Positions 10,146 to 17,487 of a stretch of 64,000 nucleotides of DNA are shown here, one piece after another (position 1 is the first letter of the stretch; every line of letters starts with the position of its first letter). The stretch is from Pseudomonas sp. A34-9 (GTDB lineage: Bacteria; Pseudomonadota; Gammaproteobacteria; Pseudomonadales; Pseudomonadaceae). The translations under genes were made by a program, and so were the position numbers. The stretch is from contig NZ_CP119967.1 of assembly GCF_029543085.1 (NCBI RefSeq), positions 5,768,501-5,832,500 of the forward strand, given 5' to 3'. The notes under the pieces are model-generated. The model saw only the letters and a list, made by a program, of their open reading frames with translations. It was not told the DNA's origin and searched no databases.

Positions 10146-10901
10146 TCAGGATTGGATAATGCTCAACCGCTCACCCACGACCATCTCGGTAATCCAGTCC
10201 ACCAGAATCGAGGTGTAGGCCTGCTGCGAAACCGGTTCACTCAGCGCATGATCGGCGCCGTCGATAATCCGGTGTGTCAGTGAATGGGTCTGCTGGCACG
10301 CCGCGCGGTAACTCATGATCGCCGCGTGCGGCACGTATTCATCGGTTTCCGATTCCACCAGCAACACATCCCCGGTGAATTGCGAACACGCATGCAATGC
10401 CCGGTTAGTGTCAGCGCGCACTAATGTGCTGCGATAATCCCGCAAATCCGCCTTGTCCAAATCACGCTTGGGCGTGTGCCATTGCTCGTCGCGATACAGC
10501 GCCGGCACGCGCAGTGCTAGCCAGCGTACCGGGCGCAGCGAAGTCAGGATCGAAGCCAGATAACCGCCATAACTGGTGCCGACCACGGCGATGGCCGAGG
10601 TGTCGAGTGCCGGATGCGCCAGCAGGCGATCATAGGCCGCGAGCAAATCACGCAAGTTGTCTTCGCGGGTGACGCGAGTCAGCGGGATGCCGGTGCCACC
10701 GGTGTGCCCGCGCAAGTCGAAGGTCAGGCACACGCAACCAAGACCCGCGATGCCTTTGGCGCGCTCAAGATCACGTTCCTGACTCCCCCCCCAACCGTGG
10801 ACAAACAACACCCCCGGGACTTTCGATTTGGGACTGAGAAATGTCCCGCTCATCTGTTCATCATCAATGTCGATTTGAATGCTTTCGCTTCTAGCCGTCA
10901 T
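10146..10901 (-). CDS. Alpha/beta hydrolase of the dienelactone hydrolase/peptidase S9-like type
   Basis: 251 residues. VLFVHGWGGS gives the oxyanion-hole His-Gly, GTSYGG carries the nucleophile Ser (GxSxG), LVESETDEYVP holds the probable acid Asp, and GADHALSE holds the catalytic His, so a complete Ser-His-Asp triad is visible. There is no signal peptide, so it is likely cytoplasmic. Its start overlaps the end of the DUF3182 gene by 11 bases, which makes the two a coupled pair. The substrate cannot be told; the C-C or ester hydrolase branches are both possible. Confidence 0.85.
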   Translation of the reverse strand: MTARSESIQIDIDDEQMSGTFLSPKSKVPGVLFVHGWGGSQERDLERAKGIAGLGCVCLTFDLRGHTGGTGIPLTRVTREDNLRDLLAAYDRLLAHPALDTSAIAVVGTSYGGYLASILTSLRPVRWLALRVPALYRDEQWHTPKRDLDKADLRDYRSTLVRADTNRALHACSQFTGDVLLVESETDEYVPHAAIMSYRAACQQTHSLTHRIIDGADHALSEPVSQQAYTSILVDWITEMVVGERLSIIQS

Positions 10902-12000
10902 AGGATTTGACCGTTACGTATTTGAGGAGAAATTCGCTATTCTCAGCCGGGCCGCGATAGACCTCGATAGCATCCGCCGGCAGCGGCTGATCAATGTAGG
11001 TTTCCACCGATGACACGCGAATCGCGCGCATCCCCGGATCGTTGACAAAGCTTTGCAGGGCCGCGACTTCAGCACTGCTGGCGCCGCCCATGCGCCAGGA
11101 TTGTTCGAGCACGCCGCTGCGGGATTTACCGTTGCTGTCCAGGCCCTGGGCGATGTCGTAGTTGCGCCGCGAAGCATAGAAGCGCGGATAAGCCTCATTG
11201 GCGGCAGCGTCGAACACCTGTGCCTGCTCAATGGCCAGACGCACAGCGTCGGGCAGGTCGAGTTTCAGCAGTTGGTCATAATCACCCTGCACCACCAGCA
11301 GATTCGAGCCGCCGTAGACCTCATCGCCGTGGGCGTCCTTGGTCAAGTATTGATCACCGCAGTAACTCAGCACTCTATCGCCGATGAACGACTGGCCGAC
11401 GCTGTGGGTGACAACGTCGCTCAAGTCCTGTTCCAGCACCATGCCCTCGCTGAACTGCTGTGCAATATCGGGGCGAGTGAGGACTTCATCGAAGGCATCA
11501 AGGCTCTCGATCACCTCCTGGCCACGACCAGCGCAGGCATGAACCGGCTTCATGCGTATCGGACCGCCGTACAGCAGGTGCTCGGCGGCGGGACGGGCAT
11601 CCTCCAGCGCAAACACGCTGAGGCCATCGAGTACTACATTGCGCACCCGCTCGGAAAACAATGGCGACCAGCCTTGCGGCGCGTGAGCCAGATGACTGCG
11701 CAGGCCGTGGCTGATGGCTTTGGTGCAGATGAAGTCGTGCTCGACGAATCCGCCCCACAGATCATCCGGTCCTTTGATGCCGAGTGCGTGAGCGCTGGCC
11801 GTGCCGACAATGGTTTGCGTAGGCAGTAAATACAGATCACGACCGTGGTGTTTTTCAGCGTCATAGCTGCCGCCGAATTTGCACCCGAGAATCTGCGCCA
11901 GCCAGCGGGCCAGCGCTTTGTTGGTCTGTACTTCATGTTGTGGTGCGTCGTGGCGCACCGAGTGGGCGACGACGATTTTCCTGCGGGGTGTCGGGGTCAT
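10891..12000 (-). CDS. DUF3182 family protein, ATP-grasp-like
   Basis: 369 residues. I take the ATG at 12000, which follows GAAGGGGGA, over an ATG 15 bases upstream. The sequence looks like the DUF3182 family of proteobacteria. The central part has features of ATP-grasp ligases: PIRMKPVHACAGRGQ resembles the nucleotide-binding Lys/Gly-rich loop, EGMVLEQDL resembles the hinge that contacts adenine, and SRSGVLEQSWRMGGAS may form part of the metal site. That relationship is inferred by eye. It is coupled with the downstream alpha/beta hydrolase (11-base overlap), suggesting a ligase plus hydrolase pair acting on one metabolite. No function is established. Confidence 0.8.
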   Translation of the reverse strand: MTPTPRRKIVVAHSVRHDAPQHEVQTNKALARWLAQILGCKFGGSYDAEKHHGRDLYLLPTQTIVGTASAHALGIKGPDDLWGGFVEHDFICTKAISHGLRSHLAHAPQGWSPLFSERVRNVVLDGLSVFALEDARPAAEHLLYGGPIRMKPVHACAGRGQEVIESLDAFDEVLTRPDIAQQFSEGMVLEQDLSDVVTHSVGQSFIGDRVLSYCGDQYLTKDAHGDEVYGGSNLLVVQGDYDQLLKLDLPDAVRLAIEQAQVFDAAANEAYPRFYASRRNYDIAQGLDSNGKSRSGVLEQSWRMGGASSAEVAALQSFVNDPGMRAIRVSSVETYIDQPLPADAIEVYRGPAENSEFLLKYVTVKSYDG

Positions 12001-12189
12001 GCGTCCCCCTTCCATCGGTTCGATGACTGTAGCGTTGAGAGGTGCAGAGATCAGGCCAACGGCCGCTGCCGGAAATTCCTCGGTGAATCAAAACCTTGCC
12101 AGAATCGTGCTGGCACCACGCCTGTTTCAATCTGCACGACCGCCGGTAAAACCCCGGCAAATTGCACGATCTATAGTCCTATAGAGTTC

Positions 12190-12283
12190 AATGTGGGAGC
12201 GAGCTTGCTCGCGAAGGCGCCGTGTCAGTCGACATCAAACTTACAGCCCCCACCGCTTTCGCGAGCAAGCTCGCTCCTACATT
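12190..12283. repeat. REP pair (REPIN), family A variant
   Basis: Inverted arms GTGGGAGCGAGCTTGCTCGCG (from about 12192) and its near complement CGCGAGCAAGCTCGCTCC (about 12260-12277) are separated by about 45 bp. The right end touches the last two bases of the GlxA-type regulator gene. The interval 12001-12189 upstream of the DUF3182 gene holds its promoter region; I see no gene there. Confidence 0.85.
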
Positions 12284-13283
12284 AGGTAATGGAGGCTTTC
12301 GAGATTGGGGTCACACCAAACCGCGCCCGATAATCGCTCGGCGCCAGCCCGGTAATCTTCTTGAAGATCGCGCGAAACGCCCCCGGATCCTGATAGCCCA
12401 CCGTCCACGCAATGTGTTCAATCGTGCCGTTGCTGAACTCGAGCATCTCGCGCGCCTTGCCCACCCGCAAATGCTGACAGTATTCGGTGGGTTTCAACCC
12501 GCTCGCCGCGCGGAACCGGCGCAGAAAGGTCCGCTCTTCCAGCCCCGCCCGGTGCGCCATCGCCGTCAAGGAAACATCCGTCGCGCCGGTGCTTTGCAGC
12601 CAGTGCTGAACCTTGAGAATTGCAGCGTCGCCATGACCGAGAATCGGCGCAAAATTGCTCCCGCACTCACTGGCGCTGTCACTGTGTTCCACCACCAGAA
12701 AGCGAGCGGTGCTGGTCGCAATGCTCGGTCCGAGCAGGCGGTTGACCAGACGCAAGCCCAGTTCCGACCACGCCATCAATCCGGCGGTAGTAATCAGGTC
12801 GCCGTCATCGACAATCGGCGTATCGGCCTTGAGCCTGATGTTCGGATATCGCTCGGCGAAAGCCTTGGCAGAGGTCCAGTGAGTGGTGGCGCTACGTCCG
12901 TCGAGCAAGCCGCTTTCGGCCAGCAGCAGCGAGCCCACGCAAACTCCGCCGAGCGTCGCCCCATGCGCATGCTGATCGCGCAACCATTGCGCCAGACTGA
13001 CCGGCATTTGCGCCGCCGAAAACCCGCCGATCGATGGCGGAATCAGCACCGCCAGCAATGCGCTGTCGTCTCCTGGATGGCTAGCGTAAATCCGCGTCGG
13101 CGGTTGATCACCGTCGACCTGCCAATGGCTCACGCGCAGCACCGGCAGTTGCGCAGCCTGATGTTCGGCGGCAATCCGGTTGGCCACCGCAAACAGGTCG
13201 GTCAGACCATGCACCGCCGCCATTTGCGCGCCGGGATAGATCAGCACGCCCAATTCAGCGATGGCGGCCCTTTCTGCGCCCAT
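12282..13283 (-). CDS. GlxA-family transcriptional regulator (DJ-1/PfpI plus AraC domains)
   Basis: 333 residues. An N-terminal DJ-1/PfpI-like domain (about 1-190) carries GGVCVGSLLLAESGLLDGR and TTHW, typical of GlxA regulators. A C-terminal AraC domain has two helix-turn-helices, VSLTAMAHRAGLEERTFLRR and IEHIAWTVGYQDPGAFRAIF. The start at 13283 is preceded by AGGGGA; the longer frame lacks a ribosome site. It is divergent from an isochorismatase-family hydrolase 101 bp away, so it probably controls that gene and itself. The ligand is unknown; relatives respond to quaternary amines or arginine, but many are uncharacterised. Confidence 0.88.
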   Translation of the reverse strand: MGAERAAIAELGVLIYPGAQMAAVHGLTDLFAVANRIAAEHQAAQLPVLRVSHWQVDGDQPPTRIYASHPGDDSALLAVLIPPSIGGFSAAQMPVSLAQWLRDQHAHGATLGGVCVGSLLLAESGLLDGRSATTHWTSAKAFAERYPNIRLKADTPIVDDGDLITTAGLMAWSELGLRLVNRLLGPSIATSTARFLVVEHSDSASECGSNFAPILGHGDAAILKVQHWLQSTGATDVSLTAMAHRAGLEERTFLRRFRAASGLKPTEYCQHLRVGKAREMLEFSNGTIEHIAWTVGYQDPGAFRAIFKKITGLAPSDYRARFGVTPISKASIT

Positions 13284-13384
13284 TGTCAGTTTTCCCCTGT
13301 CTATTGTCGGTGCGGCCAATCCTCGAATCGCTGGCCAGCGCCAATACTGAAGCCACTTCCAGCCAATACATCGAGGACACACCC

Positions 13385-13939
13385 ATGGCCAAGCAAGCGC
13401 TCATCGTAGTCGATATCCAGAACGACTACTTCCCCCAAGGCAAGTGGCCGCTGGCCGGTGCCGACGCGGCTGCTGACAATGCCGCCCGGCTGATCGCCGC
13501 GTTCCGCGAGGCAGGCGATTCGGTGGTACACATTCGCCACGAATTCACCTCAGCGGATGCGCCGTTTTTCACCCCGGGCTCAGAGGGCGCCAAGCTGCAT
13601 CCAAAGGTACTCAACCGTGCCGATGAACCGGTGGTGCTCAAGCACTTCGTCAACTCGTTCCGCGAAACCGAACTGCAAGCGATCCTCGAAGAACGAGGCA
13701 TCAAGGAATTGGTGGTGGTCGGCAGCATGAGCCACATGTGCGTTGACGGTATCACCCGGGCGGCGGCGGATCTGGGTTACGCCGTCTCGGTGATTCACGA
13801 CGCCTGCGCCAGCCGCGATCTGCAGTTCAACGGGCTTACGGTGCCGGCCGCCCACGTCCACGCCGCGTTCATGTCAGCGCTGGGTTTTGCCTACGCCAGC
13901 GTGCTATCCACTGACGAATTCCTCGCCGCCACTCGCTGA
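13385..13939 (+). CDS. Isochorismatase-family cysteine hydrolase
   Basis: 184 residues of the cysteine hydrolase fold. The triad is visible: Asp in IVVDIQNDYFP near residue 10, Lys in VVLKHFVNSF near 85, and Cys in MSHMCVDGITRAAADLGY near 119. The start ATG follows GAGGA. The family includes nicotinamidases, N-carbamoylsarcosine amidases and isochorismatases. The HVPAAHVH-like C terminus (TVPAAHVHAAFMSALGFAYA) is shared by many unassigned amidohydrolases, so the substrate is open. It is probably regulated by the divergent GlxA-type protein and ends at the terminator at 13964. Confidence 0.88.
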   Translation: MAKQALIVVDIQNDYFPQGKWPLAGADAAADNAARLIAAFREAGDSVVHIRHEFTSADAPFFTPGSEGAKLHPKVLNRADEPVVLKHFVNSFRETELQAILEERGIKELVVVGSMSHMCVDGITRAAADLGYAVSVIHDACASRDLQFNGLTVPAAHVHAAFMSALGFAYASVLSTDEFLAATR

Positions 13940-13963
13940 GTAATATCCTGCAAGAAATTCAGG

Positions 13964-13988
13964 CCCGCGATGCAGCGGGTCTTTTTTT
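13964..13988 (+). terminator. Intrinsic terminator of the isochorismatase-family gene
   Basis: Stem CCCGC / GCGGG with loop GATGCA is followed by TCTTTTTTT. It sits 24 bp after the stop codon and separates this gene from the yjf operon. Confidence 0.8.
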
Positions 13989-14003
13989 GTCTGTCATAAA
14001 AAT

Positions 14004-14061
14004 CTCACGCGTGAGCCATTGATGGCACTTTGAATTGGTTGTAGTGTGGCTCACGCGTGAG
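14004..14061. promoter_or_regulatory. Two identical 12-bp palindromes upstream of yjfI, candidate operators
   Basis: The perfect palindrome CTCACGCGTGAG occurs at 14004-14015 and again at 14050-14061, 46 bp start to start. The copies extend into a larger inverted repeat (GTGAGCCA ... TGGCTCAC). They lie 24-70 bp before the translation start of the six-gene yjf operon, where a repressor or activator would bind. I see no good sigma-70 hexamers. A TGGCAC at 14023 resembles a sigma-54 -24 box but the matching -12 element is off in spacing. The binding protein is unknown. Confidence 0.6.
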
Positions 14062-14084
14062 ATGTTCATAACCGAGCCATTGCC

Positions 14085-14753
14085 ATGAAAAGCCGTTCCC
14101 CCACCGCGAAATCAGAGAGCCCCAAGGGGGAGCGCGCGAAGCCGTCGGCGAAAAAACCATCGAGCTTCTATATGAAGCAGATGCGCGCGGGTCTGGCCGC
14201 TGCCGGTTATGTGAAACACGAAACTTGGGTGCTTCCCGAAAACCGAAGCTTGCTCAAGCAAATGGAGCAACAGCTACGCCAACCGATTCTGGCTGGCTCT
14301 TTCATGTCGGAGAATTACATGAGCGCAGGCAACAACTGGACCATCGATAGCCTCTTCAACGCCCTCAAGGCTCTGGACGAGGTGGCTTCGCAAGAGATCA
14401 CGCTGTCGCTGATCCAGAGCTCCGAACCCAGCATCAAGCTGGAAATGAACGAATTCGGCGGTCTGCCGATTCATATCGCCCTGGCTGGCCAGCAGATCAT
14501 CGTCGACACCGTGCTGGTGGACATCGATTCGATCTCGAACGTAGCGGCCTTCAACGACGCCGTGTTGCGCAGCCGGGAAATGTTCCCGCTGTCGTCGATC
14601 GGTATCGAGTCGATGCCCAACGGGCAGACCGTTTACAACATGTTTGGCGCCCTCAGCGCCGACTCGAGCCTGACCAACGTCGTCACCGAGGTGAAAACAC
14701 TGGTCGACAACGTGCAGCGCGCGAGTGAAGCCTTCGAACACTTCTTCAAGTAA
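14085..14753 (+). CDS. yjfI: DUF2170 protein YjfI
   Basis: 222 residues with a basic, Lys/Ser-rich N-terminal tail (about 1-28) followed by a globular alpha/beta domain. It is recognised as DUF2170 (YjfI) from its position as first gene before a PspA homologue and from segments such as SISNVAAFNDAVLRSREMFP and LPLSSIG-like strands. It probably acts in the cytoplasm and has no catalytic motif I can identify. Seventeen bases separate it from the PspA-like gene. E. coli has the same order yjfI-yjfJ-yjfK-yjfL-yjfM-yjfC. The function is unestablished. Confidence 0.85.
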   Translation: MKSRSPTAKSESPKGERAKPSAKKPSSFYMKQMRAGLAAAGYVKHETWVLPENRSLLKQMEQQLRQPILAGSFMSENYMSAGNNWTIDSLFNALKALDEVASQEITLSLIQSSEPSIKLEMNEFGGLPIHIALAGQQIIVDTVLVDIDSISNVAAFNDAVLRSREMFPLSSIGIESMPNGQTVYNMFGALSADSSLTNVVTEVKTLVDNVQRASEAFEHFFK

Positions 14754-14770
14754 TCAACAGGGAATATCCA

Positions 14771-15469
14771 ATGACTCAGTCCATCTGGAGCAAGTTGTTC
14801 ACCGCGCTGCGCGGCGGCGCCAATGAAGTCGGCGAAGCCATTGCCGACCAACAGGCCCTGCGCATCCTCGATCAGGAAATCCGCGACGCCGACACCGCAC
14901 TGTCGAACGCTCGTCGCGAGCTGGTCACGATCATGGCCAAACACAAACTGGCCGCCGACCGCGTGAGCGAGTACGACGCCAAGATCAAGGATCTGGAAGC
15001 CAAAGCCGTCTCGGCGCTGAACGCCGGCCGTGAAGACCTGGCGCTGGAAGTGGCCGAAGCAATTTCGACCCTGACCAACGAGCTGGATGTCGAGAAAAAG
15101 CAGAGCGACGAATTCGGCACTTACGCCGAAAACATGCGCAAAGACATCAGCAAGGCCGAGTCGCGTATCAAGAGCCTGCGCCAGCAAGTGGACATGGCCA
15201 AGGCCCGCGAAAGCGTGCAGAAAGCCCAGGTCAGCGCTTCCATCGCCAGCGGCGGCGCCAATGGCAAACTGGAAACCGCCGTCGGTACGTTGAACCGTCT
15301 GCAGGCCAAGCAGCAGCAACGCGCGGCTGAACTGAGCGCTGCCGACGAACTGGCCGACGCTTCGACCGGCAACGATCTGGAACGCAAACTGCGCGACGCC
15401 GGCATCACGCCGAACGAAGGCAGCGCCAATGCGATTCTCGAGCGTCTGAAGCAAAAGTCCTCGCAGTAA
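14771..15469 (+). CDS. yjfJ: PspA/IM30 (Vipp1) family protein YjfJ
   Basis: 232 residues, almost entirely predicted coiled coil (DQQALRILDQEIRDADTALS, KLAADRVSEYDAKIKDLEAK, ESRIKSLRQQVDMAKARESV), the hallmark of PspA/IM30 proteins, which form ESCRT-III-like polymers on stressed inner membranes. The N terminus MTQSIWSKLFTALRGGANE replaces the usual PspA amphipathic membrane helix and is Gly-rich. A Gln-rich stretch (QAKQQQRA) precedes the short C-terminal helix. It is not adjacent to pspF/pspBC homologues, so it is the YjfJ branch rather than the phage-shock PspA. GGGAAT precedes the ATG. Confidence 0.9.
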   Translation: MTQSIWSKLFTALRGGANEVGEAIADQQALRILDQEIRDADTALSNARRELVTIMAKHKLAADRVSEYDAKIKDLEAKAVSALNAGREDLALEVAEAISTLTNELDVEKKQSDEFGTYAENMRKDISKAESRIKSLRQQVDMAKARESVQKAQVSASIASGGANGKLETAVGTLNRLQAKQQQRAAELSAADELADASTGNDLERKLRDAGITPNEGSANAILERLKQKSSQ

Positions 15470-15487
15470 CGCCGCAACTGGCTCTGT

Positions 15488-15564
15488 GTAGGAGCTGCCG
15501 AAGGCCGCGATCTGTTGATCTTGTCTTTTAAAATCAAAAGATCGCAGCCTTCGGCAGCTCCTAC
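15488..15564. repeat. REP pair (REPIN), family B, inside the yjf operon
   Basis: Near-perfect inverted arms GTAGGAGCTGCCGAAGGC (15488-) and GCCTTCGGCAGCTCCTAC (to 15564) enclose GATC/AAAAGATC sequences. It lies in the 214-bp gap between yjfJ and yjfK. The rest of the gap (15565-15683) holds an AAGGAA ribosome site for yjfK; I see no clear promoter. Confidence 0.88.
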
Positions 15565-15683
15565 CCAGGCTCTCGTTTACTCGCGCAACATTTCATTTTG
15601 CCTGCTAGTTCGCCGCTCAGCCCGGTACACTAGCGACGCTTTTTCGCCGACGAACACTTCCACCCGCTTCAAGGAACGTACCC

Positions 15684-16334
15684 ATGGGATGGTTTAAAGA
15701 CTTGCTGGGCACCAGCAACTGGCAGACCGCTGCGCCAACACCGACCGTTGCCAGTGGCCCACTCGGCATGGCTCAGGGCAAGGCTGTCAGGTTCGATACG
15801 ACGCTGGCGCTGTTGCTCGATGGCTCGACCACCGTGCGAGTGCCCTTCGATCAGGCGATCTGGAGCCACGGCTGGGTCGACCTCGGCCAGTCCAATAAAC
15901 TGCACCGCTATTACATGAACGACGAGGATTTCTGGCTGCAGATCCACGTCACCGGTGACGATCAGATCGAATCCGTCACCCTGTTCAATTACCTCAGTTA
16001 CGTGACCGTCAACAGTGACGCCGAACTGCAGCGCCTGGCCGGCCCCAACAGCCAGATCGGCTTGCCCGGTTACAACCACGGCGGTGTCGAATACAGCCGT
16101 GAGTGGGGCACCGAACAAGGCCAGACCGAACTCGTGCCGATGACCGAACAGGTGGTCAATCCGGACGAGAGCTACACCATCGAACACCACTCAATGCTTT
16201 ATGCCCGCGAAACCGGTCTGACCGATCGACGCGAATTGCTGCTGTTCTCCGTCGAACAGGATGAAGAAGGCACCGTCAGCCTGAGCACCTCGCTCGGCAT
16301 CTCGCTGTACACGACAGATCTGAGCACCATTTAA
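15684..16334 (+). CDS. yjfK: DUF2491 protein YjfK
   Basis: 216 residues, recognised as DUF2491/YjfK by its place after the PspA homologue and by the segments GKAVRFDTTLALLLDGST, LHRYYMNDEDFWLQIHV and NHGGVEYSREWG. It has a soluble, beta-rich appearance with no signal peptide, no transmembrane helix and no identifiable catalytic signature. AAGGAA lies 7 bases before the ATG. The preceding 214-bp gap with a REPIN may uncouple it from yjfI-yjfJ, while the next gene follows after only 15 bases. The function is unknown. Confidence 0.82.
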   Translation: MGWFKDLLGTSNWQTAAPTPTVASGPLGMAQGKAVRFDTTLALLLDGSTTVRVPFDQAIWSHGWVDLGQSNKLHRYYMNDEDFWLQIHVTGDDQIESVTLFNYLSYVTVNSDAELQRLAGPNSQIGLPGYNHGGVEYSREWGTEQGQTELVPMTEQVVNPDESYTIEHHSMLYARETGLTDRRELLLFSVEQDEEGTVSLSTSLGISLYTTDLSTI

Positions 16335-16349
16335 AAAAGGAAGTTTTTC

Positions 16350-16775
16350 ATGCTGGAAGTGCTGGCCGTTTCCCTGAACAAAACCGCCCTGGTCGGTTTC
16401 GTCGTCTACCTCATCGGCGCCGTACTGCTGTTCATGCTGTTTCAATTCGTCTACACGCGCATCACCCCGCACAAAGAGTTCGAGCTGATTCGCTCCGGCA
16501 ACGTTGCCGCCGCCATCGCCTTGGCCGGCGCGATCATCGGCTTCGCGATTCCAGCCAGTAACGTGATTGCGTTTTCGGTCAACGTCCTCGACTTCGTGCT
16601 CTGGGCAGTGATTGCCGCCGTGGTGCAACTGCTGGCATTCCTCGCCACGGGTCTGGTGCTCAAAGGCACGTCCCAGCGCATCGCCAACGGTGAAGTGGCT
16701 TCGGGTATCTATGTTGCTGCGGTCGCGATCAGCGTCGGCATGCTCAACGCCGCGTGCATGACACCGTCCAACTGA
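16350..16775 (+). CDS. yjfL: DUF350 membrane protein YjfL
   Basis: 141 residues with four hydrophobic segments: TALVGFVVYLIGAVLLFMLF, NVAAAIALAGAIIGFAIPA, VLDFVLWAVIAAVVQLLAFL and GIYVAAVAISVGMLNAA. A charged ITPHKEFELIRSGN loop follows the first helix and is diagnostic of DUF350 (UPF0719). It is an inner-membrane protein; DUF350 genes travel with PspA-like and glutathionylspermidine-synthase-like genes in many bacteria. It starts 15 bases after yjfK with AAGGAAG, so co-translation is likely. The biochemical role is unknown. Confidence 0.87.
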   Translation: MLEVLAVSLNKTALVGFVVYLIGAVLLFMLFQFVYTRITPHKEFELIRSGNVAAAIALAGAIIGFAIPASNVIAFSVNVLDFVLWAVIAAVVQLLAFLATGLVLKGTSQRIANGEVASGIYVAAVAISVGMLNAACMTPSN

Positions 16776-16792
16776 TCGGCAGGAAGCCTTAG

Positions 16793-17485
16793 ATGAAACG
16801 CAGCAAATACGTTCAGTTGTCCCTCGCCGCCTCGGTGGCCATGGCCATTTCCGGCCAAGCGACAGCCGCAGATCAACCACGCAGTTTCCAGAACGTGGAA
16901 CAGTGCGTCGACGCCGAAGTGGCCGCCGATGTCTGCTCCACCGCCTACGTCGCCGCCCTGACCGAACACCGGCGCATTGCCCCGGCGTACGACAACAAGG
17001 CCAAGTGCGACGCGGACTTTGCCGCTGACTGGTGCCAAAAGAATTCTGACGGCCGCTTCGTGCCGAAACTCGGCGGCTTCAAAGTGCCAATGAGCGGTGA
17101 GCCGGCGCAGAACCTCGACGCCATCGCCGATGCGCAGATGCCTGCCGGTAATGCAACGGCGCAAAATGTGCAAAGCACTTCGCACGTCTCCAGCGGTGGC
17201 GGTGGCGGCAACGGCTGGCTAACCGGTTGGCTGATCGGCAACGCGATGAGCAACAACGCCGAACGCACGGTTTACCGCGATCGCGAAACGCGCCAGCCGT
17301 ACAACACCTCGACGCAGTATCGCAGAGCCGAAACCACGACGCGCAGCCAGACGGATTACGAAAGCAGCAAAAGCAAACCGGTCAACGTGGCCTCATCGAC
17401 GTCACGCGGCGGCTTCGGCAGCCAGTCCAGCGCCCGTAGCGGTTGGGGTGGCTGGGGCAGCAGTTCCGGTCGTTCGAGCAGCTGA
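16793..17485 (+). CDS. yjfM: DUF1190 exported protein YjfM
   Basis: 230 residues. An N-terminal signal peptide (KYVQLSLAASVAMAISGQATAADQ) predicts export with cleavage near residue 26. Six cysteines in the first 90 residues (for example VEQCVDAEVAADVC and KCDADFAADWC) suggest disulfides in the periplasm. The C-terminal third is Gly/Ser/Thr-rich and low complexity (GGGGGNGWLTGWLIGN, SARSGWGGWGSSSG), typical of DUF1190. Only 2 bases separate its stop from the next start, so it is tightly linked to the GspS-like gene. The function is unknown. Confidence 0.85.
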   Translation: MKRSKYVQLSLAASVAMAISGQATAADQPRSFQNVEQCVDAEVAADVCSTAYVAALTEHRRIAPAYDNKAKCDADFAADWCQKNSDGRFVPKLGGFKVPMSGEPAQNLDAIADAQMPAGNATAQNVQSTSHVSSGGGGGNGWLTGWLIGNAMSNNAERTVYRDRETRQPYNTSTQYRRAETTTRSQTDYESSKSKPVNVASSTSRGGFGSQSSARSGWGGWGSSSGRSSS

Positions 17486-17487
17486 CG

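Noticed and set aside
14023..14040. Sigma-54 promoter TGGCAC ... TTGGT upstream of yjfI
   Set aside because: The spacing is one base too long and the -12 GC dinucleotide is absent; there is no PspF gene nearby.
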